A DNA stretch of 6,121 nt. It comes from Bryobacteraceae bacterium. GTDB lineage: Bacteria; Acidobacteriota; Terriglobia; Bryobacterales; Bryobacteraceae. The stretch spans positions 1 through 6,121 of the forward strand of contig JACMLA010000717.1 in assembly GCA_014379815.1 (NCBI GenBank), written 5' to 3'. The position numbers were made by a program, and so were the translations under genes. Every line of letters starts with the position of its first letter. The stretch's first letter is position 1. Shown piece after piece: positions 1-5,848 of the stretch. A model generated the notes under the pieces. The model was not told the origin of the DNA and searched no databases. It saw only the letters and a list, made by a program, of their open reading frames with translations.

Positions 1-468
1 CTTCTCAACAACCAGAATCCCACCCCAGGCATCGACTACGATTTCCTGGCCCGCAGCGCCTCTGCCTCGGTTCTGTGGACGCCCCAGTCCGCCAAGCGCA
101 TCCTGCTGCAGGGGACTTACTCGAGGAGTACGATTCGGTCCGATACAACTTACATCGCGCCCCAGTTTTTCGAGCGGGAGCGCTCTCTGTATCGCGACGA
201 TGCGCACACAGTCGATGGCCGTATGGACCTGGTTCTACCGCGGTACTCCGGCATGATCCCGAGGCTCTCCCTGGGCGGAGCCTTCTTCTGGTCATCGGGT
301 AGCCGCCCGACACAACATTACCAGCCGGTTGGGAGTCTTGCCGCTCCGATCACGAAGTCGGTCACCTGGGTATCCGAGTGGCGATACCACGGATTCGGAG
401 AGAGCCTCTATGGGTTCGAGGCGTTCCGGACGCACCTGATAACAACTGGACTACGGGTAAACCGATGA
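1..468 (+). CDS. C-terminal part of a probable outer-membrane beta-barrel protein (5' end outside window)
   Basis: The frame is open from base 1 to a TGA at 466-468, giving 155 residues with no start in view, so the gene begins upstream. The product has many short stretches of alternating polar and hydrophobic residues rich in Tyr, Trp and Phe (for example LSLGGAFFWSS and VTWVSEWRYHGFG) separated by polar turns. This is what transmembrane beta-strands of an outer-membrane barrel look like. The last strand is FRTHLITTGLRVNR, without the usual terminal Phe. No helix-type membrane segment or enzyme motif is visible. The stop overlaps the start of the cytochrome gene (ATGA), which suggests one operon with translational coupling. 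A role as a porin partner of that cytochrome, in the manner of MtrB/PioB-type barrels, is inference; a TonB-dependent receptor or generic porin end is also possible. Confidence 0.6.
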   Translation, partial: LLNNQNPTPGIDYDFLARSASASVLWTPQSAKRILLQGTYSRSTIRSDTTYIAPQFFERERSLYRDDAHTVDGRMDLVLPRYSGMIPRLSLGGAFFWSSGSRPTQHYQPVGSLAAPITKSVTWVSEWRYHGFGESLYGFEAFRTHLITTGLRVNR

Positions 469-1631
469 CCATGGTCCGAACGGTTGGCTGGGCTGCTCTT
501 CTGCTGTGCGCGTCCGGGCTGGTCGCAGCCGCACCGCCTCTTGGCGATTCATCCAGGGGCGAGCGGTTACTCGAAACGCAACAATGCACCAGGTGTCACA
601 GCATCAATGGCCGGGGAGGCACAACCGCCGTGGACCTGGACCGGCGAATTGGCCGGAATTTGACGCCCGCGCTACTGGCCGGCACTCTCTGGAACCACGC
701 TCCGGCGATGTGGTCCGAAATGCGGCGGCAGGGTATCGAATCGCCCGTGATGAGCACCCAGGAAGTAGCGGATCTTTTTGCATTCTTCTACTCGGCGCGG
801 TACTTCGATAGACCAGGCGACGCGGGCCGCGGGAAGGAAGCTTTCTCACGCCATCGCTGCGCCGAGTGTCACGGCCTGTCGGAATCAAAGAGCAATGCGC
901 CCGCTGTCTCGGCATGGCAATCGCTGGGCAGCCCGGTCGCGCTGGCGGAAGCGATGTGGAATCACGCCAGAGAGATGCGCACCGAGTACGCGCGCCGCGG
1001 CTATCGCTGGCCCGAGTTGAGCCCCCGGGACCTGACCGACATCTACGTCTATCTTAGAAATCATCCGTCGATCTCCCCGCCGCAGGGCTCTTTCCAGGTG
1101 AGTTCAACTGACGGAGGGGAAGCCCTGATGAAGGCGAAAGGCTGTCTCGACTGTCACAGCGGTCCGCTCACGCTGGCGTCGCGGGTGCAAGGCAAGACCC
1201 TCAACGATCTTGCCTCGGCGATGTGGAATCACAACCCGGAGATGATGGCCAAGGCGGGAGCGTTCCGGCCAGGTGAGATGGGCACGCTGCTCTCCTACGT
1301 CTGGGCAAGCAACTTTTTCCTGAACAGCGGCGATGCCGCGCGAGGAAAGAAGGTCTTCCGCCAGAAGTCCTGCGCCGCCTGTCATCAGGGGCAGACGGCC
1401 CGGCTGGCCGGGGACTTTAATACAATGCGAATCACCTCCGCGCTCTGGAACCACGGGCCCGCGATGATGCAGGAGATGCGCAAGCGGGGCATTCGCTGGC
1501 CTCGGTTCAAGGATCGGGAGATGGAAGATCTTATCGCCTACCTGAATGATAATAATGAGGCGATTGCTCTCGGCCAATCCCTGCTTAGAGAGGTTGGCAT
1601 AACTCGTGAAAAAGCTCGCATCCATCGGTGA
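465..1631 (+). CDS. Secreted tetraheme c-type cytochrome with four CxxCH/WNHxxxM repeats
   Basis: The product is 388 residues. Residues 1-23 form a Sec signal peptide (basic start, then ALLLCASGLVAAA). Four covalent heme sites are visible: CTRCH at 41-45, CAECH at 132-136, CLDCH at 227-231 and CAACH at 303-307. Each is followed 25-35 residues later by a [LM]WNH motif (W76, W165, W254, W328), with a Met four residues after the His in each case (M82, M171, M260, M334). These Met residues are candidate distal heme ligands, which is inference. The protein is therefore four class-I-like cytochrome units in tandem, expected in the periplasm or on the surface and carrying electrons. ATG 465 was chosen because the frame is open further upstream only across the barrel gene, the signal peptide starts here, and the ATGA overlap is typical of operons; ATG 471 is an alternative. 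The last 30 or so residues are AT-richer and may be altered by the neighbouring island. Confidence 0.9.
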   Translation: MTMVRTVGWAALLLCASGLVAAAPPLGDSSRGERLLETQQCTRCHSINGRGGTTAVDLDRRIGRNLTPALLAGTLWNHAPAMWSEMRRQGIESPVMSTQEVADLFAFFYSARYFDRPGDAGRGKEAFSRHRCAECHGLSESKSNAPAVSAWQSLGSPVALAEAMWNHAREMRTEYARRGYRWPELSPRDLTDIYVYLRNHPSISPPQGSFQVSSTDGGEALMKAKGCLDCHSGPLTLASRVQGKTLNDLASAMWNHNPEMMAKAGAFRPGEMGTLLSYVWASNFFLNSGDAARGKKVFRQKSCAACHQGQTARLAGDFNTMRITSALWNHGPAMMQEMRKRGIRWPRFKDREMEDLIAYLNDNNEAIALGQSLLREVGITREKARIHR

Positions 1632-2067
1632 ATGTTTTGCGGTGCCTCTAGCCAACGGAAACTTTGGACACGTGCAGTATGTGTATCAGCATGAACTACT
1701 GTCTTGTTTGATACAAGTGTTCGATGCCATTACAGATAGCCCGACCTCTGCGGAACACCTTGTTTCAGCGCGTCCGCTATTCCCGCCCATTTTCGTCGGC
1801 TTATACCCTCCTGTCCGGAGCGGGAGATGGCGAAGAATGGGATATTTTGTGACTATCGACTTTCAGTTTCCTCTGTTTCGCCACCGGCATGGCGTTCTTG
1901 GCGGACTACCACCGATTTGGAAGCTCTGGGATGGGCTCAATTATAGCGACGTCCAAGAACTCACGCCAGAATTCATGTCATTGGAAGTCGCGTGTGTTTA
2001 TAGTGCAGTGGACGTAGAAGAACGCATTCTTACTGGAGAGAACAAGTTTGATAAACTTTGGCGCTGA
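1606..2067 (+). CDS. Imm26-like immunity protein
   Basis: The product is 153 residues. The N-terminus GECFAVPLANGNFGHVQYV (8-26) fits the Imm26 opening, in which a Gly-Asp/Glu-x-Phe-Ala-[IV]-Pro-Leu strand is followed by a Gly-rich turn. A strand IQVFDAITD (36-44) and a later block IFVGLYPPVRSGRWRRMGY (62-80) are also of that type. Immunity proteins of this kind neutralise a cognate toxin of a polymorphic toxin system in the cytoplasm; the toxin here is unknown. There is no signal peptide or membrane segment. The start is GTG 1606, since no other start precedes the conserved N-terminal motif; an AGAGAGG lies 13 bases upstream. The gene begins 26 bases inside the cytochrome gene in another frame. 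Base composition falls sharply here (24 of 60 bases G+C in 1681-1740, against 40 of 60 in 961-1020), a sign of transfer. The family call is by eye. Confidence 0.7.
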   Translation: MKKLASIGECFAVPLANGNFGHVQYVYQHELLSCLIQVFDAITDSPTSAEHLVSARPLFPPIFVGLYPPVRSGRWRRMGYFVTIDFQFPLFRHRHGVLGGLPPIWKLWDGLNYSDVQELTPEFMSLEVACVYSAVDVEERILTGENKFDKLWR

Positions 2068-2522
2068 TGTTTTCGCTGCCGCGGGCTTACCAACAGCGCC
2101 ACGCACCGTGCTGCCGGATGGATGCGAAACTTGACATCATCAAATTCGGCCACATTTGTGCCGCACTCCGAGAACGCAATCTCCGGCACTACACTTATAG
2201 AATGGACTCGAATGCCGAGGAGCAAGCCGTTATCTTAACCTTCATAAGTGACCGGGAAGACCTCTCAGACGACGAGGTTGGCAGGATCAGTACACTCGAA
2301 GACCTCTTGTACAGCAAAGCCCTGGAATTCGGCGAGTATGATGGAAACGAAATAGGCGGTGGCCGATACACTTTATACTTTTACTCACCGAACGCAGAAG
2401 GTCTGGCGAGGGCTCTGATGGACGTATTGGCGGAACAGCAGTTGCCCACTCGCGCGGAAATCACAACCCGATATGGACCGCCCGGTAGTCGGCAGACGAT
2501 CATTGAGGTGGGTTCCAAGTAG
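2067..2522 (+). CDS. Small uncharacterised protein of an immunity-gene cluster (DGNEIGGG motif)
   Basis: The product is 151 residues from ATG 2067, or 134 from ATG 2118. The first ATG overlaps the stop of the Imm26-like gene (TGATG), favouring coupled translation. However, the 17 residues before ATG 2118 look unlike the rest, and neither start has a good ribosome binding site. Numbered from ATG 2067, the recognisable part is the second half: an acidic helix (about DREDLSDDEVGRISTLEDLL), then GEYDGNEIGGGRYTLYFYSP, a helix AEGLARALMDVLAEQQL, and a final strand around ITTRYGPPG. From memory, the combination of DGxExGGG, a following LYFY strand and a C-terminal RYG occurs in small cytoplasmic proteins near toxin-immunity loci, but I cannot name a family. 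No signal peptide, membrane segment or catalytic motif is visible. Position between two immunity-like genes is the main argument for an immunity role. Confidence 0.65.
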   Translation: MFSLPRAYQQRHAPCCRMDAKLDIIKFGHICAALRERNLRHYTYRMDSNAEEQAVILTFISDREDLSDDEVGRISTLEDLLYSKALEFGEYDGNEIGGGRYTLYFYSPNAEGLARALMDVLAEQQLPTRAEITTRYGPPGSRQTIIEVGSK

Positions 2523-2680
2523 CGCGACTCCTTCCAGGATCCTCTGGCAGTTTTGTGGTGCGAATAGTCTCTGTTCGCCACTGGGCAAGGTGCGGCGAGT
2601 GTCGATGGCGTATGCGCCGGGCAGCAGATTACAGATTTTGCGCGGCAGCAAGCGCAAAGATACGGGTTGACTTGGCCTTA
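2523..2680. other. Intergenic gap between the second and third island genes
   Basis: The three + strand frames were read through this stretch. Only short readings without recognisable motifs appear, including an extension that ends at a TGA at 2668-2670. No hairpin with a T-run was seen. A TTGACT at 2667-2672 resembles a -35 box, but no -10 box lies at the right distance before the gene start at 2697. The gap may hold decayed coding sequence of the island; nothing supports a specific call. Confidence 0.3.
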
Positions 2681-2690
2681 AGAGGAGGAA
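2681..2690 (+). promoter_or_regulatory. Strong ribosome binding site that fixes a TTG start
   Basis: AGAGGAGGAA contains a near-perfect Shine-Dalgarno core. It ends six bases before TTG 2697, and no ATG or GTG lies at a usable distance. It therefore decides the start of the third immunity-like gene, and shows this gene can be translated independently of the two upstream ones. Confidence 0.8.
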
Positions 2691-2696
2691 CAGACA

Positions 2697-3305
2697 TTGA
2701 CTCCATCCATCTACTGTTTTAGCACTCCTATGCTTGCCTCAGCATTCTGCGGCAGCGTCGGAGTGGAAAAGTATGTTGCCTTGCAGGACGCCTGGTTAGG
2801 ACGTGGATTGCCTAAAGAGACTTTGCACGTGAGGCTGATTGCCGGCCGTAAGTTCCACGATGTCCTTTGGGCTGGAGGAACTCCGTTGATTAGCGATCGA
2901 GTTCTCCAATTTCTCAGCAAAGAAGGAATCACTGGCTGGAGCACATTTCCCGTCGAGATTCTTGATAAAGCAGGCAGGACTGTAACCGTATATCATGGAT
3001 TTCGCGTGACAGGCCGATGCTCCATGATTACTTTGAGCAAAGGCTATTCTGAACTTATCTACGAACAGAACCCAAGGGGTCTTTTTCCGCACTACAAAGG
3101 TATCTATTTCGACAAGGCTACATGGGACGGCTCCGACGTTTTCACTTCTGAAGATCCTTCTACTGCCTGGGTACTTGCGACGGAGCAGTTTAAGCAGATT
3201 TTTGAATCCAATAGGATTACGAACTGTGAGTTTACGCCAATTTCCGAAGTGCAACTGTTGGCATCCGACCAGCAGCCGATTCTAACGACGGATCGAAAGA
3301 ACTAG
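2697..3305 (+). CDS. Imm11/Imm43-like immunity protein
   Basis: The product is 202 residues from TTG 2697, fixed by the AGGAGGAA six bases upstream. Recognisable blocks in order are LISDRVLQFLSKEGITGWST (64-83), FPVEILDKAGRTVTVYHGF (84-102), RVTGRCSM (103-110), YKGIYFDKATWDGSDVF (133-149), and a closing block with WVLATEQFKQIFESNRITN (158-176) followed by FTPISEV. A 'this part must be dropped' helix, a fixed YKGxYFD...WDGSD motif and a final [IV]T-NxxFxxxSE block match proteins annotated as Imm11/DUF1629 or Imm43. I cannot separate these two by eye. Such proteins bind and block a toxin in the cytoplasm. No signal peptide or membrane span is seen. Base composition is lower than the flanks (28 of 60 bases G+C in 3001-3060). 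No toxin gene is adjacent; a possible remnant lies just downstream. Confidence 0.65.
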   Translation: MTPSIYCFSTPMLASAFCGSVGVEKYVALQDAWLGRGLPKETLHVRLIAGRKFHDVLWAGGTPLISDRVLQFLSKEGITGWSTFPVEILDKAGRTVTVYHGFRVTGRCSMITLSKGYSELIYEQNPRGLFPHYKGIYFDKATWDGSDVFTSEDPSTAWVLATEQFKQIFESNRITNCEFTPISEVQLLASDQQPILTTDRKN

Positions 3306-3334
3306 TCAGAGCCACAAGCTCCGCTTTACCTCTA

Positions 3335-3436
3335 ATGTTTCGAGGCCCAGAAGCCCATCCAGGTCGACCGATTGGACAATTTCCGCATGTCCATGTCGGA
3401 CCAGTTAACCACGTCCCCTTTCTACCGGCTCGATGA
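3335..3436 (+). pseudogene. Possible toxin C-terminal remnant (very uncertain)
   Basis: A 33-codon reading runs from ATG 3335 to a TGA at 3434-3436 and includes GRPIGQFPHVHVGPVNHVPF. The His-rich HVHVG..NHVPF pattern looks like the end of a nuclease-type toxin, and displaced toxin tails often lie next to immunity genes. The same frame is open upstream across the stop of the immunity-like gene. Against this, another frame (3336 to a TGA at 3438-3440) also reads as protein-like, with FEAQKPIQVDRLDNFRMSMS, and both cannot be coding. There is no clear ribosome binding site for either. It may be a decayed gene end in one of the two frames or simply spacer. Confidence 0.2.
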
Positions 3437-3481
3437 TTGATTCTATCTTGGAGTTAACAGGGGAGCCAACAGGTTACATGT

Positions 3482-3634
3482 ATGATCGACTACTCGTTCA
3501 CTTATGGCCCCGACAAGTCAGCCCGGGTTCGCTTGTCGTTAGCTGAAATGATGCTAAAGTGCCGCTACGCCGAGAAAGTCAACCAGCTTAATCCACTGGA
3601 ACGGTTGTGCGACTTCTCCGGTCGCAGGGGGTGA
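3482..3634 (+). CDS. Possible 50-residue small protein of unknown function
   Basis: ATG 3482 opens a 50-residue frame (start MIDYSFTYGPDKSARVRLSL) that ends at TGA 3632-3634, four bases before the GTG of the next gene. An AGG at 3471-3473 lies eight bases upstream, with AGGGGAG a little further at 3459-3465. The product has an ordinary mixed composition, two Cys (C27 and C43) and no membrane segment or signal peptide. Its stop lies inside the ribosome binding region of the following gene, so translational coupling is possible. No family is recognised. It could equally be a leader ORF, the remains of a larger gene, or chance. Confidence 0.3.
   Translation: MIDYSFTYGPDKSARVRLSLAEMMLKCRYAEKVNQLNPLERLCDFSGRRG
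3626..3631 (+). promoter_or_regulatory. Ribosome binding site for the FGE-domain gene
   Basis: AGGGGG followed by TGA lies seven bases before GTG 3639. It supports the GTG start, which also gives a proper twin-arginine signal peptide at the N-terminus. Confidence 0.65.
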
Positions 3635-3638
3635 CAGA

Positions 3639-4475
3639 GTGACTCGAAGACAGTTCATGAGCGTCATTGGGTTGGCTGGCGGAATCACTTCCTTCGCTCA
3701 GCAACCAAACGTGCTGCCCATTCAGGGGCGCGAACATTCTGTGCCTGTTGTGGGTGCCGATGGCGCAGTTGCGTACCGTTTCCGCAGCTTCAGTGGAGTG
3801 GTTGAGGTAGACCTGGGCGGCAACGAGCGGCTCGAGTTGTCCTGCATTCCGGGCGGGTCCGGTCAAATTGGCACCACGGACCCATGGAGCGGATTTACCG
3901 CGCCACAGCCCGGCACTACTCCCGTGCGTATTGTCACAATTGCACCGTTCTGCCTGGGATGCTACGAAGTCACGCAGGGTCAGTGGCTGCGCGTTTCTCA
4001 GCTCCCACGTGTCCATCGCGATCTGCGCATCTGGTTTGTTCGCGGTCGCTCCCCGGATGAGCTGCGTTATCCGGTGGATGAGGGTATTTCGTTCGAGCAG
4101 GTTGAGGAATTCTGTGCGCGCCTGCAGCGTCTGAGCGGGCTGGCGTTCCGGGCACCGAGCGAGGCGGAGTGGGAGTACGCCTGCCGTGCCGGCACGACCA
4201 CCCGCTATTTCTTCGGCGCGGTCGAGCACCGCGAGTTCACACGTTTGGGCCGATTCACGACGGTGGGCAGCCGCGACGAGCCGAACCGCTATCGCCTTTA
4301 CGATTTGCATGGTGGCGCAAGTGAGTGGTGTGCCGATTGGAGCCACGACGACTATCGGGGCGCGCCGCTCGATGGCAGACCCTGGATTAACTCAGGTAAT
4401 TCGGATCTGCGCATGGTCCGCGGCGGGAGTTTGATGGGGAGTGGTTCGCGGTCTTATTTTCACCGCCTCGGATAA
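3639..4475 (+). CDS. Tat-type secreted FGE-sulfatase (SUMF1/EgtB/PvdO) domain protein, N-terminal part of a split gene
   Basis: The product is 278 residues to TAA 4473-4475. The N-terminus TRRQFM followed by a hydrophobic stretch to about residue 20 is a twin-arginine export signal. The FGE-sulfatase fold is seen in order: LELSCIPGGSGQIGT (65-79), VTIAPFCLGCYEVTQGQW (99-116), YPVDEGISFEQVEEFCARL (144-162), FRAPSEAEWEYACRAGTTTR (170-189), RLYDLHGGASEWCADW (219-234) and RMVRGGS (258-264). The two copper-binding cysteines of true formylglycine-generating enzymes (C336 and C341 in human SUMF1) fall on G267 and S272. It is therefore probably not a formylglycine oxidase, but one of the many non-oxidase family members. 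The expected closing block GLGLRLAL appears only after the TAA, in the same frame, so the gene is truncated within the last few residues of this domain. A full-length relative would continue into the downstream domain. Confidence 0.8.
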   Translation: MTRRQFMSVIGLAGGITSFAQQPNVLPIQGREHSVPVVGADGAVAYRFRSFSGVVEVDLGGNERLELSCIPGGSGQIGTTDPWSGFTAPQPGTTPVRIVTIAPFCLGCYEVTQGQWLRVSQLPRVHRDLRIWFVRGRSPDELRYPVDEGISFEQVEEFCARLQRLSGLAFRAPSEAEWEYACRAGTTTRYFFGAVEHREFTRLGRFTTVGSRDEPNRYRLYDLHGGASEWCADWSHDDYRGAPLDGRPWINSGNSDLRMVRGGSLMGSGSRSYFHRLG

Positions 4476-5243
4476 GTTACGGGCCTTGGTTTACGCCTGG
4501 CGCTCACCTTTGACCATGGTATATACGAGCCGATTGCGCGCGTTGTTGCACATACCGCTTCCGGTCGGGACAGCGTTGTAGCACCGGGTCAGGTGATCTC
4601 GGTGTTCGGGCAAAATATCGGCCCGGCTGCTCCGAGTACGGCAAGCGCAGACCCCGCTACCAATCGAGTGCCGGACGCACTGGCGGGCGTGGAGGTCTGG
4701 TTCGATGATCGCAAGTCGTCTCTTCTCTGCGTCTCCCTGGGGCAGATCAACGCAGTTGCGCCGTCCTCGCTCACGCCGGGCACAGTGACGCGGGTCGTGG
4801 TGCGCAACGGATTTCAGTCCGCGGCTCCACTGGAACTGCGTGTGGAGGAAAGCGTACCAGGGCTCTTCACCGTCAACAACTCAGGCACAGGGCCGGCCGC
4901 AGCTCTGAATCAGGACAACACCCTGAACATCGAAAGCACGCCGGCGCTGCCCGGTTCTGTGGTCACACTCTATGGAACCGGCTTTGGTGCCATGGACCCA
5001 CCGGTGTCGGACGGCGTGGTAACGGGCTCCAGCGCTATAGCGCGCGTGCGCCTGCCTGTACGTGTCGAAATAGGTGGGGTACCCGCGCTAGTCGAGTATG
5101 CCGGGCAAGCTCCCGGGCTGGTTGCTGGTGTCGTACAACTCAACGTACGTCTGAACTCTGCGACACCGGTTGGGCTCCCAGAAGTAGTGGTAGTTGTAGG
5201 TGAGAGCCTGAGCCAGGCTGGAGTGACTGTATTCGTCGGATGA
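4476..5243 (+). pseudogene. TIGR03437-type (Solibacter) C-terminal domain, cut off from the FGE gene by an in-frame stop
   Basis: This stretch continues the frame of the FGE gene after its TAA and stays open to TGA 5241-5243. It begins with the missing FGE end (GLGLRLALTF, 4482-4511) and then reads as the acidobacterial TIGR03437 domain: VVAPGQVISVFGQNIGP, then SLGQINAVAPSSLTPG, VPGLFTVNNSGTGPAAALNQ, GSVVTLYGTGFG, YAGQAPGLVAGVVQLNVRL, and VTVFVG at the end. These blocks match that family's usual order and length. The domain is found at the C-terminus of many secreted proteins in Candidatus Solibacter; its function is unknown, and a cell-surface Ig-like role is only guessed. The first plausible start, GTG 4593, lies inside the VVAPGQ block, and no ATG, GTG or TTG in this frame precedes it after the TAA, so independent translation of a whole domain is unlikely. 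Confidence 0.8.
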
Positions 5244-5257
5244 ACAAAGTGAAGCGG

Positions 5258-5290
5258 CATCCTCTTGTGACTACCTATTCGGTGAGGATG
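5258..5290. repeat. Inverted repeat after the TIGR03437 domain
   Basis: CATCCTC (5258-5264) and GAGGATG (5284-5290) are perfect inverse complements with a 19-base loop, 15 bases after the stop of the upstream gene. There is no T-run after it, so it is a weak terminator candidate or an mRNA 3' structure. Confidence 0.35.
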
Positions 5291-5427
5291 TTGCATACCA
5301 GTATGACAATCTGCACCGTTTGCTGAGTGCGATTCGTGGATGCGTCAACCAACCGGGGGTACGGGGATGGGTACGTAAACAAGGCTGTGTCGGTTTGGCC
5401 AATTACTCTACCGTGACGGTGGAAGCG

Positions 5428-5757
5428 ATGGCTGCCACAGCACTGATCTTCTTACTGGGACTGTTCCTCCTGATCAATGCAGTACTCATGTTGGCGGACC
5501 CTCAGAAGTGGGTGAATGTATGGAATCGGATCTTTAGATTAACGATGGGTGGAAGGGTTTGGTTTCAATTTTCAGACGACTACATGCAGGATCGGGTTAA
5601 TCGCTTGGGAACCCGGCTTGCAGGTGTTGTTATGCTCTGTTTTGCTTGGGTTTTCCTGTCGGCGGCTGCCTTCTCTATGGCGCGCTTGGCTAACCAGGAT
5701 TCGACTCTGCCAGTGGACCCAACGCTGGCAACACCCGGCAGGCCTGGTGGCGGCTAA
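5428..5757 (+). CDS. Small two-pass membrane protein of unknown function
   Basis: The product is 109 residues from ATG 5428, preceded closely by GGTGGAAG. The frame is open further upstream to a TTG at 5320, but that extension lacks hydrophobic or other family-like character, so the ATG was preferred; GTG 5413 is also possible. Residues 3-23 and 64-84 are hydrophobic helices. Between them is a polar, aromatic loop of about 40 residues (QKWVNVWNRIFRLTMGGRVW), and the C-terminal tail is Pro/Gly-rich. The protein probably sits in the cytoplasmic membrane. I do not recognise a family, and no catalytic or binding motif is visible. It is separated from the broken gene upstream by about 180 bases and from the next gene by about 360 bases, so it is probably transcribed alone. 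Confidence 0.6.
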   Translation: MAATALIFLLGLFLLINAVLMLADPQKWVNVWNRIFRLTMGGRVWFQFSDDYMQDRVNRLGTRLAGVVMLCFAWVFLSAAAFSMARLANQDSTLPVDPTLATPGRPGGG

Positions 5758-5759
5758 GC

Positions 5760-5790
5760 GGTCCCAGCACGCACGGAGCGCGGGTGGGCC
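5760..5790. repeat. Imperfect hairpin just after the membrane-protein gene
   Basis: GGTCCCA (5760-5766) can pair with TGGGCC (5785-5790) if T5762 is bulged. It lies three bases after the stop codon. A role in termination is possible, but it has no T-run. Confidence 0.25.
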
Positions 5791-5799
5791 GACGGGGTT

Positions 5800-5846
5800 A
5801 GGTTTCAGGCAACCCCGCGCCAAATGTGGGGCGGGTCCCCTGACCT
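5800..5846. repeat. Nested imperfect palindrome
   Basis: AGGT (5800-5803) and CAGG (5806-5809), separated by a two-base bulge, pair with CCTGACCT (5839-5846). Inside, CCCGC (5814-5818) pairs with GCGGG (5831-5835). This is a long, bulged hairpin of the kind seen in REP-like elements or 3' untranslated regions. Confidence 0.4.
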
Positions 5847-5848
5847 GC

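Noticed and set aside
378..464. Longer version of the cytochrome beginning upstream
   Set aside because: This stretch is the barrel gene in another frame; the signal peptide and the ATGA overlap place the start at 465.
1104..1655. Open frame of 183 codons on the - strand
   Set aside because: It lies opposite two cytochrome repeats with conserved CxxCH and WNH motifs and is explained by high GC content.
3588..4346. Long open frame of 252 codons on the - strand
   Set aside because: It lies opposite the FGE-domain gene, whose motifs are unmistakable, and its own translation shows no family-like motif or ribosome binding site.
4593..5243. TIGR03437 part as an independent gene starting at GTG 4593
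   Set aside because: The start would cut off the beginning of the conserved VVAPGQVISVFG block, no ribosome binding site is seen, and the frame continues directly from the FGE gene.
5244..5427. tRNA or promoter in the gap before the membrane-protein gene
   Set aside because: No T-loop (GGTTCGAATCC-like) sequence or cloverleaf was found, and TTGCAT 5291-5296 has no -10 box at a proper distance.
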